DNA of 64,000 nt from Thalassotalea profundi (GCF_014653195.1 NZ_BNAH01000016.1:1-64000); one strand, 5' to 3'; positions 25,658 through 34,095 are shown, numbered from the stretch's first letter. The notes: a model not told the origin generated them from the letters alone. Program-made: numbers and translations.

Positions 25658-26053
25658 ATGAAAATAACACAAGAAACAACCGATAAATTTTCTATTGGTT
25701 TATCAATGCTTTGTGCCATACATTGTATGTTGTTACCACTATTACTGGTGGCACTTCCGAGTTTAGGTGCATTGCAATTAGATAACGAAGCTTTTCACAT
25801 ATGGATGTTAATAGCCGTTATCCCAACCAGTATTTATGCCTTAACATTAGGATGTAAAAAGCATAAACGTTATCGCTTACTGATCTGGGGAATAACAGGC
25901 CTTACTCTAATGATATTAGCGGTTACTTTAGGACATAACATTATTGGTGAAACAGGAGAAAAGATCTTAACACTATTAGGTGCCTTTTGCGTTGTTATAG
26001 CTCATTTCGGTAATTTTAAACGCTGTCGTCAACATTCAAATTGTGGTCATTAG
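25658..26053 (+). CDS. MerC domain membrane protein
   Basis: 131 residues with four hydrophobic segments (about 12-35, 43-62, 70-92, 100-117). The first carries the MerC-like metal motif LCAIHCMLLPLL. The C terminus is Cys/His-rich (CRQHSNCGH). MerC proteins transport mercury in mer operons, but MerC-domain proteins inside Zur-type loci are more likely linked to zinc. No merA or merR is present. It is 54 nt downstream of zur with an AAGG ribosome binding site. Confidence 0.83.
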   Translation: MKITQETTDKFSIGLSMLCAIHCMLLPLLLVALPSLGALQLDNEAFHIWMLIAVIPTSIYALTLGCKKHKRYRLLIWGITGLTLMILAVTLGHNIIGETGEKILTLLGAFCVVIAHFGNFKRCRQHSNCGH

Positions 26054-26118
26054 CCATTAAAGGTGAATCAAAAATATTACATTGTTACGTGTACCACTTT
26101 AATAGCACAAGTAATAAA

Positions 26119-26132
26119 TATCAACGTTGATA
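26119..26132. repeat. 14-bp perfect palindrome upstream of the SEC-C peptide gene
   Basis: TATCAACGTTGATA is self-complementary. It lies 37 nt before the SEC-C gene. The half-sites are inverted relative to the Zur-like sites (TATCA...TGATA rather than TGATA...TATCA), so I do not assign it to Zur. Confidence 0.3.
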
Positions 26133-26169
26133 AAGCTCCCAAATCAACAAATATTTAAGAGGTTTAATA

Positions 26170-26346
26170 ATGGAAAAAATTCATCAAGAAACAAAAAAAC
26201 AACCTGCTTCATACAATGATAGTTGTTGTAGCCAATCAAGTTGTTGTGCGCCACAAGAGACTATCGTTAATTCGCATCCTAAAATTGGTCGAAATGATCC
26301 ATGTCCTTGTGATAGCGGTCGCAAATTTAAAAAATGTTGTGGCTAA
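26170..26346 (+). CDS. Cys-rich SEC-C motif peptide, 58 residues
   Basis: The short gene starts at an ATG (26170) with AGAGG upstream. The product carries two CC pairs (C19C20 and C25C26) in DSCCSQSSCCAP. It ends in a textbook SEC-C zinc-binding motif, GRNDPCPCDSGRKFKKCCG (residues 40-58), as found at the SecA C terminus. The eight cysteines suggest zinc binding or storage. It lies 116 nt after the MerC-like gene at the end of the zinc operon. No enzyme domain is present. Confidence 0.82.
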   Translation: MEKIHQETKKQPASYNDSCCSQSSCCAPQETIVNSHPKIGRNDPCPCDSGRKFKKCCG

Positions 26347-26391
26347 TACTTAACCTTTCGATTTAATATACATAACTATTATAGTAAACCG

Positions 26392-27069
26392 CTACTCTTC
26401 TGTATAAAGATCAAGTGCATACACTTCCATGGAATAGGCAGCTGTTGCAGTTTCATTTTCCACAAGAGTCGTTTTTAATATCCCAGATACCCAGTAAGCA
26501 TCATAAAGTGATTCAAGTTTTACCCCTTTAGGATACTTAACGAAAATAGTTTGATTGGGTGGCGGGGGCGGTAAATGAATACATGCACCGTAATAAGGAA
26601 CCATAAAAAATTGTGTTACTTTTTGTTCATCATCAAACTCTAGCGGTACAATAAAAGCTGGAATTCGTATCGGCGCATTGTTAACAATTGCTTTAACATT
26701 CGTAGACACTAACGCTTGCTCATAACGATCACTGCTCTTAATTTTGGTGTTATTTTTGAATGTATTTATCAGTTTATCTTCATCAGAGCCATCAACAATG
26801 TCATCAAGATAACTTGGCGGATTAAGTAAAGCATCTAAATCATCTTCAGGGATTAAATCAAGCCAATCAGCCGTCATAAAGTGAGGGACTTCCTGTTCTG
26901 CTTCTCCCTTTTCTATTTCATCTTCTTGTCCATTCAAAAGTTCGGCAACAGGCAATACTACCTGCTGGTGATTGCTTACTTCTTGCTTTTCTGTCAACTC
27001 ATCTTCAGGTGCTTTTCCACAACCAAATACACACAAAGCCATAATACATACAAGGCTAATTTTAATCAT
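26392..27069 (-). CDS. DUF3299 lipoprotein of the zinc locus
   Basis: 225 residues with a lipoprotein signal (MIKISLVCIMALCVFGC, lipobox VFGC, Cys17). An acidic linker and the DUF3299 domain follow, with NAPIRIPAFIVPLEFDD, VTQFFMVPYYGACIHLPPPPPNQTIFVKYP and YWVSGILKTT. DUF3299 proteins accompany ABC exporters/importers of the LolD-FtsX type, and in Vibrio they appear with the Zrg zinc genes. It diverges from the ABC ATPase across a 41-bp palindrome, so the two are probably co-regulated. Confidence 0.83.
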   Translation of the reverse strand: MIKISLVCIMALCVFGCGKAPEDELTEKQEVSNHQQVVLPVAELLNGQEDEIEKGEAEQEVPHFMTADWLDLIPEDDLDALLNPPSYLDDIVDGSDEDKLINTFKNNTKIKSSDRYEQALVSTNVKAIVNNAPIRIPAFIVPLEFDDEQKVTQFFMVPYYGACIHLPPPPPNQTIFVKYPKGVKLESLYDAYWVSGILKTTLVENETATAAYSMEVYALDLYTEE

Positions 27070-27090
27070 ATTGAATTAGGTAAAAATAGG

Positions 27091-27131
27091 TTTAATAGAT
27101 TAATGATACACTGTATCATTAATCTATTAAA
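27091..27131. promoter_or_regulatory. 41-bp perfect palindrome between divergent zinc genes, probable Zur operator
   Basis: Two 20-bp arms (27091-27110 and 27112-27131) are exact reverse complements around a single central C. The inner 19-mer, AATGATACACTGTATCATT, has the architecture of the E. coli Zur box, a 9-bp half-site AATGxTAxA plus a central base. It lies 21 bp from the DUF3299 start and 34 bp from the ABC ATPase start, so it can repress both directions. Binding is inferred. Confidence 0.72.
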
Positions 27132-27165
27132 ACAGTTTTAGCAATTTTGAATAATGAAGTAAATA

Positions 27166-27852
27166 ATGGTAATTCAGCTCTCTAATATTCGTTTTAGCTA
27201 CCCTAACCACAAAGATACTCCCATATTAAATATTCCTTCATGGTCAATGGCTGAAGGTGAACATTGTTTTATTCATGGCCCTTCTGGAAATGGTAAATCT
27301 ACATTATTAAATATGTTAAGCGGCATACTATTGCCAAATGAAGGAGTAGTCTGTGTTTTAGATCAGCATTTAAACAATCTTACAAGTCGTCAACGTAACA
27401 AATTTAGAGCAGATAATATTGGCTACGTTTTTCAACAATTTAATTTAATACCTTATTTAGATGCTCTTGAGAATATTCAATTAGCGAGTTATTTTTCATC
27501 GTCATTGACAAAGTCTGAAGTTAGTGAAGAAATGTCCACATTACTCACCTCTTTAAATATCCCTGAAAGTGATTGGAATAAACCAGTACGAACTTTAAGT
27601 ATTGGTCAACAACAACGAATAGCTATCGCTCGAGCGTTAATTAATACCCCCAAATTATTAATTGCTGACGAACCAACTTCCGCACTAGATAACATCAATA
27701 GGGACTCTTTTATGACGTTATTGATGTCTACCGTAGAGAAAAACAACATTACTTTATTATTTGTAAGTCATGACATGTCCTTATCACAGTATTTTAATAG
27801 GGTTGAATCGTTGAGTGAGCTCAACCAAGTAGAGTGTTCAAATGCTAGTTAA
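27166..27852 (+). CDS. ABC transporter ATP-binding protein (LolD/MacB type), Zrg-like
   Basis: 228 residues with Walker A (GPSGNGKSTLL), Q-loop (YVFQQFNLIPYLDALENI), signature (LSIGQQQRIAIARAL), Walker B (LLIADEPTSALD) and H-loop (LLFVSHDMS). The size and motifs place it with LolD/MacB-type ATPases, which pair with FtsX-like permeases. Its stop overlaps the permease start by 11 nt. Location in the zinc locus suggests it powers the ZrgA-type zinc uptake system rather than lipoprotein export. Confidence 0.88.
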   Translation: MVIQLSNIRFSYPNHKDTPILNIPSWSMAEGEHCFIHGPSGNGKSTLLNMLSGILLPNEGVVCVLDQHLNNLTSRQRNKFRADNIGYVFQQFNLIPYLDALENIQLASYFSSSLTKSEVSEEMSTLLTSLNIPESDWNKPVRTLSIGQQQRIAIARALINTPKLLIADEPTSALDNINRDSFMTLLMSTVEKNNITLLFVSHDMSLSQYFNRVESLSELNQVECSNAS

Positions 27853-29083
27853 GCTTGCGTTAAAAAGTCTCATTGCTCGTAAAGGCTCTATTGCTTTATC
27901 AATCATGGCAATGGCTATCAGTATTTTTGTTTTATTAGGTGTTGAGCATATTCGCCATCAAACAAAAGAAAGCTTTTCTAACACTGTATCTGGCGTTGAT
28001 CTTATCGTTGGTGCTAGAACAGGTAGCCTTAATTTATTACTTTATTCGGTTTTCAAAATAGGAAATCCAACTAATAACATAAGTTGGCAATCTTTCAAAG
28101 CAATCAGCACTAACCCTAAAGTAAACTGGGCGATTCCTCTTTCCCTTGGTGATTCCCATAAAGGCTACAGAGTTCTAGGTACAACCAGTGAGTATTTCCA
28201 ACATTTTAGTTACGGAAAACAACATAAATTATTACTCTCTAAAGGTAAAACTTTTGAAGATACTTTTGACGTAGTTTTAGGTGCTCAAGTTGCAGCTAAA
28301 TTAGGCTATCAGTTAGGGGAGCGGATCGTGCTTGCTCATGGTATATCAAGAACAAGCTTTAGTATGCATAACGACAAGCCATTCAAAGTAGTTGGTATTC
28401 TCACACCGACAGGCACTCCCGTAGACCAAACATTACACGTAAGTTTACAAGGTATAGAAGCGATACACACAAATTGGCAAAGCAGCGGGCAACATAAAAA
28501 GAACTCGCCCGAGAAAATAACAGATCAGCTGCAACCTAAAAGTATTACGGCCTTCATGTTAGGGCTTAATTCAAAAATGACGACTTTTCGGTTACAGCGA
28601 GAAATTAACCACTATGCGCAAGAGCCTCTTCTTGCTATCTTGCCAGGCGTTGCCTTATCAGAGCTATGGCAAATGATGACGATTCTCGAGAATACTTTAT
28701 TTTTAGTATCAGTATTGGTTTTCATTTCTGCTTGTTTAGGAATGAGTGCCCTGTTGTTATCATCAATTCGTGAACGAACCTCTGAAATTCAACTACTGCG
28801 TGTTATTGGTGCTCCTCCTGCTTTTTTATTTATTCTCATAGAATTAGAAGCATTTTTTATAACCCTTATCAGTATTGTTTTAGGTGCTGGATTATTAACA
28901 GTAGGCCTTTTTAGTATGCAAGAATTCCTTGTGACTTATTTTGGCTTACATATCAACACTAATATTTTATCGCTGAGAAATTTCTATTTAATGCTCACGG
29001 TTCTTATAGCTTCAATGTGTATGGCTATGCTCCCATCCATTATTAGCTATGTTCGATCCAGAAGTTATCACTTAACTCATTAA
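27842..29083 (+). CDS. FtsX/MacB-like ABC transporter permease, Zrg-like
   Basis: 413 residues with the FtsX-like layout: one membrane helix near residues 15-35, a large periplasmic MacB_PCD-like domain (about 40-270, starting DLIVGARTGSLNLLLYS), then three helices at about 280-305, 327-355 and 375-400. The RERTSEIQLLRVIGAP motif between helices is typical. It partners the overlapping ATPase. The periplasmic domain would meet the ZrgA-like protein or the DUF3299 lipoprotein. The zinc role is inferred from the locus. Confidence 0.87.
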   Translation: MLVKLALKSLIARKGSIALSIMAMAISIFVLLGVEHIRHQTKESFSNTVSGVDLIVGARTGSLNLLLYSVFKIGNPTNNISWQSFKAISTNPKVNWAIPLSLGDSHKGYRVLGTTSEYFQHFSYGKQHKLLLSKGKTFEDTFDVVLGAQVAAKLGYQLGERIVLAHGISRTSFSMHNDKPFKVVGILTPTGTPVDQTLHVSLQGIEAIHTNWQSSGQHKKNSPEKITDQLQPKSITAFMLGLNSKMTTFRLQREINHYAQEPLLAILPGVALSELWQMMTILENTLFLVSVLVFISACLGMSALLLSSIRERTSEIQLLRVIGAPPAFLFILIELEAFFITLISIVLGAGLLTVGLFSMQEFLVTYFGLHINTNILSLRNFYLMLTVLIASMCMAMLPSIISYVRSRSYHLTH

Positions 29084-29092
29084 TCATTATTT

Positions 29093-29114
29093 TGCTATGT
29101 TGTAACATATCATT
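29093..29114. promoter_or_regulatory. Third Zur-like site, upstream of the M1 peptidase
   Basis: The 22-nt segment matches 22591-22612, the core of the 44-bp palindrome, at 19 of 22 positions, and contains TATGTT-GT-AACATA. It lies 9 nt after the permease stop and about 187 nt before the M1 peptidase start, with no other gene between. A role in controlling the peptidase unit is inferred. Confidence 0.55.
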
Positions 29115-29300
29115 TATAGATGTATTATTGTCCACAGACGAAACAGGTTACCTATGATTTGAAGCTATTAATTCATGAAATCATTAGCCTTTATACCCTA
29201 ATAACTATTTAACTAATAACAGTGTGCCATGGTGCTTAAGTTAGAGACGAATATGGGTTTTCGATACCAATTGACGATTAAATTATAAAAAAGGACGCCT

Positions 29301-31754
29301 ATGTTCACTAAGCTCATAAAAATAACCTTGCTAACATTAGCGACAGTAGCCTCAGCACAGGCAACAATCAATCAGACTAAAGGAGACTTTGTTGATAAGT
29401 TTCGTCAATTAGACGAAAGCTTACCAACACCTAATGTATACAGAAACGCTGCAGGAGAACCAGGTCACCAGTATTGGCAACAACAAGTCGATTACAAAAT
29501 AAAAGCAACGTTGAATGAAGAAAAGCGTCGTATCGAGGCAAGCCAAGAGATTACGTATCATAATAATTCACCTGATACACTTAAATACTTATGGGTGCAA
29601 TTAGACCAAAATAAATTCCGTGATGACTCCCTGTCCGCCAAAACCACCACTTTTGGGGGCATAGGGAATAGAGGGCCTGCTACTAGCGCAGCAACATCAA
29701 GTAAACCTGCACAGCTAAGTTTAGATGCATTACGTCGTCAACAATTTGTTGACGACAATGAGTTAGGTTATGACATTACCTCAGTGACTGATAGCAATGG
29801 TCAGAAACTTCATTATGTTATTGTAGGCACTAACATGAGGGTTGATTTGCTTGAAAAATTAACGCCAGGTAAAAAATTAACATTTGGCATTGATTATAAC
29901 TTTAACATCGTTGAAGAAGATGCCGTATCAGCCCGTTCTGGTTATGAACACTTCCCTGATGATGCACGAGAAGGTGGAAATGATATATTCCTATTAGCAC
30001 AGTGGTATCCGCGTCTTCATGCTTATACTGATTACGAAGCTTGGACAAATAAAGAGTTTATTGGCCGTGGTGAATTCACATTGGAATTTGGTAACTACGA
30101 TGTTGAATTAACCGTACCTGCAGATCATATTGTCAGCTCAACGGGAAAATTAACAAATGCGAGTAAAGTATTAACGTCAACTCAGCGTAAACGTTTAAAA
30201 GAAGCAGAAAAAGCTGATCGCATTGTTTTTATTGTGACAGAAGAAGAAGCGCTTGAAAACGAAAAGGCTGGAACCGATAAAACTAAAACATGGAAGTTTA
30301 GTGCTAAAAATGTAAGAGACTTTGCGTGGGCCTCATCACGTAAATTTATGTGGGATGCACGCGGCCACCAACAAGGAGGAGACGAACAACCGCTCGTTAT
30401 GGCAATGTCTTTTTATCCAAAAGAAGGCGGCGACTTATGGAAAAAATACTCTACTGAATCAATTATTCACACCTTAGATGTATATTCTCGTTTTTCTTTT
30501 GATTACCCATACCCTGTTGCCCAGTCAGTTAATGGGCCTGTAGGTGGTATGGAATACCCAATGATCACTTTTAATGGTCCTCGTACAGAACTTCAAAAAG
30601 ATGGCAGTCGTACGTACTCTCAGGCCGAAAAGCGCTTTTTAATTGGTGTAGTTATCCATGAAATTGGTCACATTTACTTTCCAATGATAGTCAATTCAGA
30701 TGAACGTCAGTGGACTTGGATGGATGAAGGCTTAAACAGCTTTTTAGATGGTGTTGCAGGCCGAGAATGGGATCCAAGCATTCCATGGGGGGTTGAACCA
30801 AGAGATATTACAAGCTACATGAAATCTTCAACGCAAGTACCTATTATGACTCAGTCTGATAGCGTATTACGCCTTGGCCCAAATGGCTACACTAAACCTG
30901 CGGCTGCATTAAACATTTTACGTGAAACTATTCTTGGTCGAGAGCTGTTTGACTTTGCTTTTAAAGAATATGCCACACGCTGGAAATACAAACGCCCTAC
31001 ACCTTCCGACTTTTTTCGCACCATGGAAGAAGCTTCTGGCGTTGATTTAGATTGGTTTTGGCGAGGTTGGTTTTACAGCACAGATCACGTTGATATTTCT
31101 TTAGATAAAATATCAAAATTACGCCTTGATACTAAAAATCCTGACATAGACTTTAACCGCCTACGCCAAGAAGAATTAGATAAGCCTTTATCAAAAACAG
31201 TCGAGCGTAACAAAGCTGAAGGCAAAAAATTATGGATAGAACGTTTTTCAGATATTTCTGATTTTTATGATGAAAATGATCGTTTTACCGTAACCAATAA
31301 AGAACGTAACGCTTACCAAAAATTTCTTAAGAAATTAAAACCATGGGAGCGTAAAGCGTTAGAACGAGCTATTGAGGAAGATAAAAACTATTACGTACTC
31401 GACTTTTCAAATAAAGGTGGCTTAGTCATGCCTATTATTTTGGAATTAACGTTTGCTGATGGCTCAGTTGAAAATCAATATATCCCTGCAGAAATATGGC
31501 GCCGTACACCAAAACAGGTAAGTAAACTAATTATCACTGATAAAGATAAAGAAATCGTCAGTGTAACTGTAGATCCTCGTTGGGAAACTGCAGATGTAGA
31601 TGTTCACAATAATCACTACCCACGTAAGATCATTCCTTCTCGAATCGAAGCATTTAAGAAGAAAAAATCTACACAAAAAGTGTCTCGCGATATTATGCAA
31701 GATATTAAAACAAAGTTAAAAACAGATGAACAGGACTCTAATGACAATGATTAA
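29301..31754 (+). CDS. Secreted M1 family metallopeptidase
   Basis: 817 residues with a signal peptide (cleaved near ASAQA, residue 21). An N-terminal beta domain precedes the M1 catalytic core. Zinc ligands are H453 and H457 in VVIHEIGHIYF plus E476 in WMDEGLNSF, with E454 as general base. A GGMEYP exopeptidase-type motif lies at about 415-420. It is probably a periplasmic or outer-membrane aminopeptidase. AGGA precedes the ATG. The next gene overlaps its 3' end, and a Zur-like site lies upstream, suggesting induction under zinc shortage. Confidence 0.88.
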   Translation: MFTKLIKITLLTLATVASAQATINQTKGDFVDKFRQLDESLPTPNVYRNAAGEPGHQYWQQQVDYKIKATLNEEKRRIEASQEITYHNNSPDTLKYLWVQLDQNKFRDDSLSAKTTTFGGIGNRGPATSAATSSKPAQLSLDALRRQQFVDDNELGYDITSVTDSNGQKLHYVIVGTNMRVDLLEKLTPGKKLTFGIDYNFNIVEEDAVSARSGYEHFPDDAREGGNDIFLLAQWYPRLHAYTDYEAWTNKEFIGRGEFTLEFGNYDVELTVPADHIVSSTGKLTNASKVLTSTQRKRLKEAEKADRIVFIVTEEEALENEKAGTDKTKTWKFSAKNVRDFAWASSRKFMWDARGHQQGGDEQPLVMAMSFYPKEGGDLWKKYSTESIIHTLDVYSRFSFDYPYPVAQSVNGPVGGMEYPMITFNGPRTELQKDGSRTYSQAEKRFLIGVVIHEIGHIYFPMIVNSDERQWTWMDEGLNSFLDGVAGREWDPSIPWGVEPRDITSYMKSSTQVPIMTQSDSVLRLGPNGYTKPAAALNILRETILGRELFDFAFKEYATRWKYKRPTPSDFFRTMEEASGVDLDWFWRGWFYSTDHVDISLDKISKLRLDTKNPDIDFNRLRQEELDKPLSKTVERNKAEGKKLWIERFSDISDFYDENDRFTVTNKERNAYQKFLKKLKPWERKALERAIEEDKNYYVLDFSNKGGLVMPIILELTFADGSVENQYIPAEIWRRTPKQVSKLIITDKDKEIVSVTVDPRWETADVDVHNNHYPRKIIPSRIEAFKKKKSTQKVSRDIMQDIKTKLKTDEQDSNDND

Positions 31755-32250
31755 AAGCACCAAACAATTAATTGTTTTAATGCTTTTGGCGCTGATATTC
31801 TCAGCGCCCTACACTTTTGCACGCCAGCAGAAGTCAGCTATTAGTACGATTTTATTTAACGCCAAAACTCAAAATATTGAGATTATGCATCGCTTTAGAA
31901 TGCATGACGCTGAACATGCCGTAAAACACATATTTGGTAAAGAAGCCGACATCATTAATTCTAAAGAGACCAAGGAACTATTTAGTGACTACATACAACA
32001 AAACTTTACTATGATGGCTAATGATAAACCAGTAACATTAATCAACGTAGGTTATGAAAATGATGGGAAGTTTTTTTGGGTCTATCAAGAAACTTCTGAA
32101 CCACCGGCATTAAAAAGCCTAAGTATAAGGCATAATGCACTTAGAAAAATTTGGCCAAGCCAAGTCAACACCATCAATATTGAAAGAAAAGGCAAGGTTA
32201 AAACGATGATATTTAAAGAGTCAATCGACGTCCTTCATGTCACCTTTTAA
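31741..32250 (+). CDS. DUF6702 family exported protein
   Basis: 169 residues from the ATG at 31741, which overlaps the M1 peptidase stop by 14 nt, implying coupled translation. A signal peptide (IVLMLLALIFSAPYTFA) is followed by a beta-rich domain that looks like DUF6702 (ILFNAKTQNIEIMHRFRMHDAEHAV, KFFWVYQET, SLSIRHNALRKIWPSQVN). The family is exported, of unknown function, and repeatedly found beside large M1-type peptidases. It may chaperone or anchor its neighbour. Confidence 0.72.
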   Translation: MTMIKSTKQLIVLMLLALIFSAPYTFARQQKSAISTILFNAKTQNIEIMHRFRMHDAEHAVKHIFGKEADIINSKETKELFSDYIQQNFTMMANDKPVTLINVGYENDGKFFWVYQETSEPPALKSLSIRHNALRKIWPSQVNTINIERKGKVKTMIFKESIDVLHVTF

Positions 32251-32320
32251 ATACATTAAATTATACCAATGTGGCTTCCTTAATTATTGGTTTAACTTAG
32301 TAATATTCAGAGAGTGCAAC

Positions 32321-32584
32321 TCATGAATCTGAGAGATATTTGTACAACCTAAAAGGCAAATACAACCACAAGAGCTCGGCAAGCAATAATGGTATGGTTA
32401 CTTTAGCAGCCATCGAACCCGATTGAATATTAGACCAAAGCATTTTGTAGAGCTCCCAATTACTATACAGTGTTGGGTTAAAGTCAAAGACAATACGATA
32501 CACTTCCATAAATAGTGTCGGTTTAAACATCTGTAAGCAAACGAGTAAAGCCGTGCATAAAAATAGATTAACTGCTTTTTGCAT
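32321..32584 (-). CDS. Small hypothetical membrane protein
   Basis: 87 residues with hydrophobic segments near residues 5-25 (AVNLFLCTALLVCLQMF) and 58-75 (TIPLLLAELLWLYLPF). No family is recognised. The ATG at 32584 lies inside the end of the upstream TPR gene (overlap 17 nt). A TTG at 32599 would add five residues. It is probably cotranscribed with the TPR gene and may anchor or assist it. Confidence 0.55.
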   Translation of the reverse strand: MQKAVNLFLCTALLVCLQMFKPTLFMEVYRIVFDFNPTLYSNWELYKMLWSNIQSGSMAAKVTIPLLLAELLWLYLPFRLYKYLSDS

Positions 32585-33812
32585 AACTTTGTTCCTCAAA
32601 ATTTATTTGGTAACACCACATATCTCCCTTTCTTTTTAAACTCAGCATTTGACCTAAATGTTTTATTTCCATAGGCTGAAGTGCCATTCCCCAAGCATAA
32701 GTCAATGCATTCACTTTGGAGAACATATCAACAAACACCAGTCTATTTACTATCGCAATAGCATTGTCTGCTTGATTATTAGCGAAGGTCATCTCAATAC
32801 CTGAAACATTTCCATCTTCAGATGAGACTAAATTAATAACACCATAAGGTGTTTCTGTATTTAAATAAGTAGGCTCTGACAACCAAGACGCTGCACGATC
32901 TTCAATTAAAAACTTTCGTTCAACTCCTTTAGCTTTAAGTAAATCCGTCAAATATTGACTTTCACTCGATAAAGACACTAACTTTGGATGAGCAAGAGCG
33001 CGAGCGCATTCACCTAATATCCAAGCGCAAACGCTATAGTGATATCGCGCTTTTTGATCGTTATTCTCTACTTTATTTTGATATAAACCAAGATTGTAAT
33101 TTATGTCGATATCATAAGGATTTAACTTATATGAAGCCTTCCATAACTTTCCACCTATAACGCGTTCTGTTTCAAAATCACTTCCTAAAAGGCCGTTATA
33201 ATGCAAAGTCCCTAAATTAATATAAGCTAGTGCGATTATCTCTTTTTTAGTTACATCAACTTGATCGGTTGGCTTTGTACACTGCCTGTAGATCTCAGCA
33301 GCATTTTGATAGGATTTTCGTCTTTCGTAAAATACACCGAAGTTAACACAAGCTGAAATGTCATCAAACTTTAACGCTTCCTTATACCAGGCTATCGCTT
33401 GATTCGGCTCATCCAATTCAGCTGTACTTGCCAATAAATTATAGATATAACCGAGTTCATACTGCTGAAAGCTAGATGAATAGTTAAGTGCATGCTTTAA
33501 CACTTTTTGACCAAGCGTCCTATAACCTTCAACAACTAACCAACTACCTAGATTCAAAAATTGCTCTGAAACTTCAAGTTTTTTGAAAGGTAAAATTGAT
33601 ATTTCGCCATGATTATTTTCAATAAGTGCTTCAATTTTAAGTCGCTCACTATTAGTTAAAAAGCCATAAGACGTTTCATTAAGTGAAGCACTTGTCACAC
33701 TTGTTGAAAACATACATAAAAATACATTCCATACTATTACTTTTAATTTATATGATTGTATTTTGACGTTGAAGAAAGGTAATACCTTCAATCCCATATT
33801 TAAAAAAATCAT
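32568..33812 (-). CDS. TPR/Sel1-like repeat exported protein
   Basis: 414 residues. The N terminus carries a basic and then hydrophobic segment (KLKVIVWNVFLCMFSTSVTSA) compatible with a signal peptide ending near residue 42. The middle contains helical repeats of the TPR/Sel1 type, such as NQAIAWYKEALKFDDISACVNFGVFYERRKSYQNAAEIYRQC and KLWKASYKLNPYDIDINYNLGLYQ. The C-terminal 130 residues are beta-rich and unrecognised. The role is unknown, probably periplasmic protein interaction. It overlaps the next small membrane-protein gene. Confidence 0.6.
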   Translation of the reverse strand: MIFLNMGLKVLPFFNVKIQSYKLKVIVWNVFLCMFSTSVTSASLNETSYGFLTNSERLKIEALIENNHGEISILPFKKLEVSEQFLNLGSWLVVEGYRTLGQKVLKHALNYSSSFQQYELGYIYNLLASTAELDEPNQAIAWYKEALKFDDISACVNFGVFYERRKSYQNAAEIYRQCTKPTDQVDVTKKEIIALAYINLGTLHYNGLLGSDFETERVIGGKLWKASYKLNPYDIDINYNLGLYQNKVENNDQKARYHYSVCAWILGECARALAHPKLVSLSSESQYLTDLLKAKGVERKFLIEDRAASWLSEPTYLNTETPYGVINLVSSEDGNVSGIEMTFANNQADNAIAIVNRLVFVDMFSKVNALTYAWGMALQPMEIKHLGQMLSLKRKGDMWCYQINFEEQSYAKSS

Positions 33813-33963
33813 TGATAATTTTGCACTTAAACGCTAAACCAATATCCGACATTTAAGCATCACTTAAAAGTTAACGCAACTAACTGAAATATTGATAGTT
33901 ATAGTATAGAAGTGAGAAAGGTGAAATAAAATTTTAAAGCTGTCAACGTTGAGTTAAAAAACA

Positions 33964-33987
33964 AAAAACCTGCCGAAGCAGGTTTTT
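33964..33987. terminator. Terminator of the groESL transcript
   Basis: The 10-bp stem AAAAACCTGC/GCAGGTTTTT has a CGAA loop and A/T-rich flanks on both sides. It lies about 140 nt after the groEL stop in the minus direction. Confidence 0.85.
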
Positions 33988-34052
33988 ATAAAAATAAAGC
34001 GTTAAGTAGCTAATGCTATTTATGCGCCGAATAAATCATGTTAGAACAAGGC

Positions 34053-34095
34053 ACTTCACAACGACGTTTAGTGTTTCTTAAACGAGTTGTGAAGT
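34053..34095 (-). other. Long hairpin in the groESL 3' UTR
   Basis: The arms ACTTCACAAC (34053-34062) and GTTGTGAAGT (34086-34095) pair perfectly. The inner CGTTTA (34065-34070) / TAAACG (34079-34084) pairs too, with a small asymmetric bulge and an 8-nt loop. It lies 34 nt after the groEL stop and upstream of the true terminator, so it may stabilise the mRNA 3' end. Confidence 0.65.

Noticed and set aside
25658..26053. Mercury resistance function for the MerC-like gene
   Set aside because: No merR, merA, merT or merP is present, and the gene is embedded in a Zur-type operon.
26119..26132. TATCAACGTTGATA palindrome as a fourth Zur site
   Set aside because: The half-site orientation and sequence do not match the other three sites. 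A 14-bp palindrome in AT-rich DNA can be chance.
27166..29083. LolCDE lipoprotein export or macrolide export for the ABC pair
   Set aside because: There is only one permease, no MacA or LolE partner, and the palindromic operator and neighbours point to zinc.
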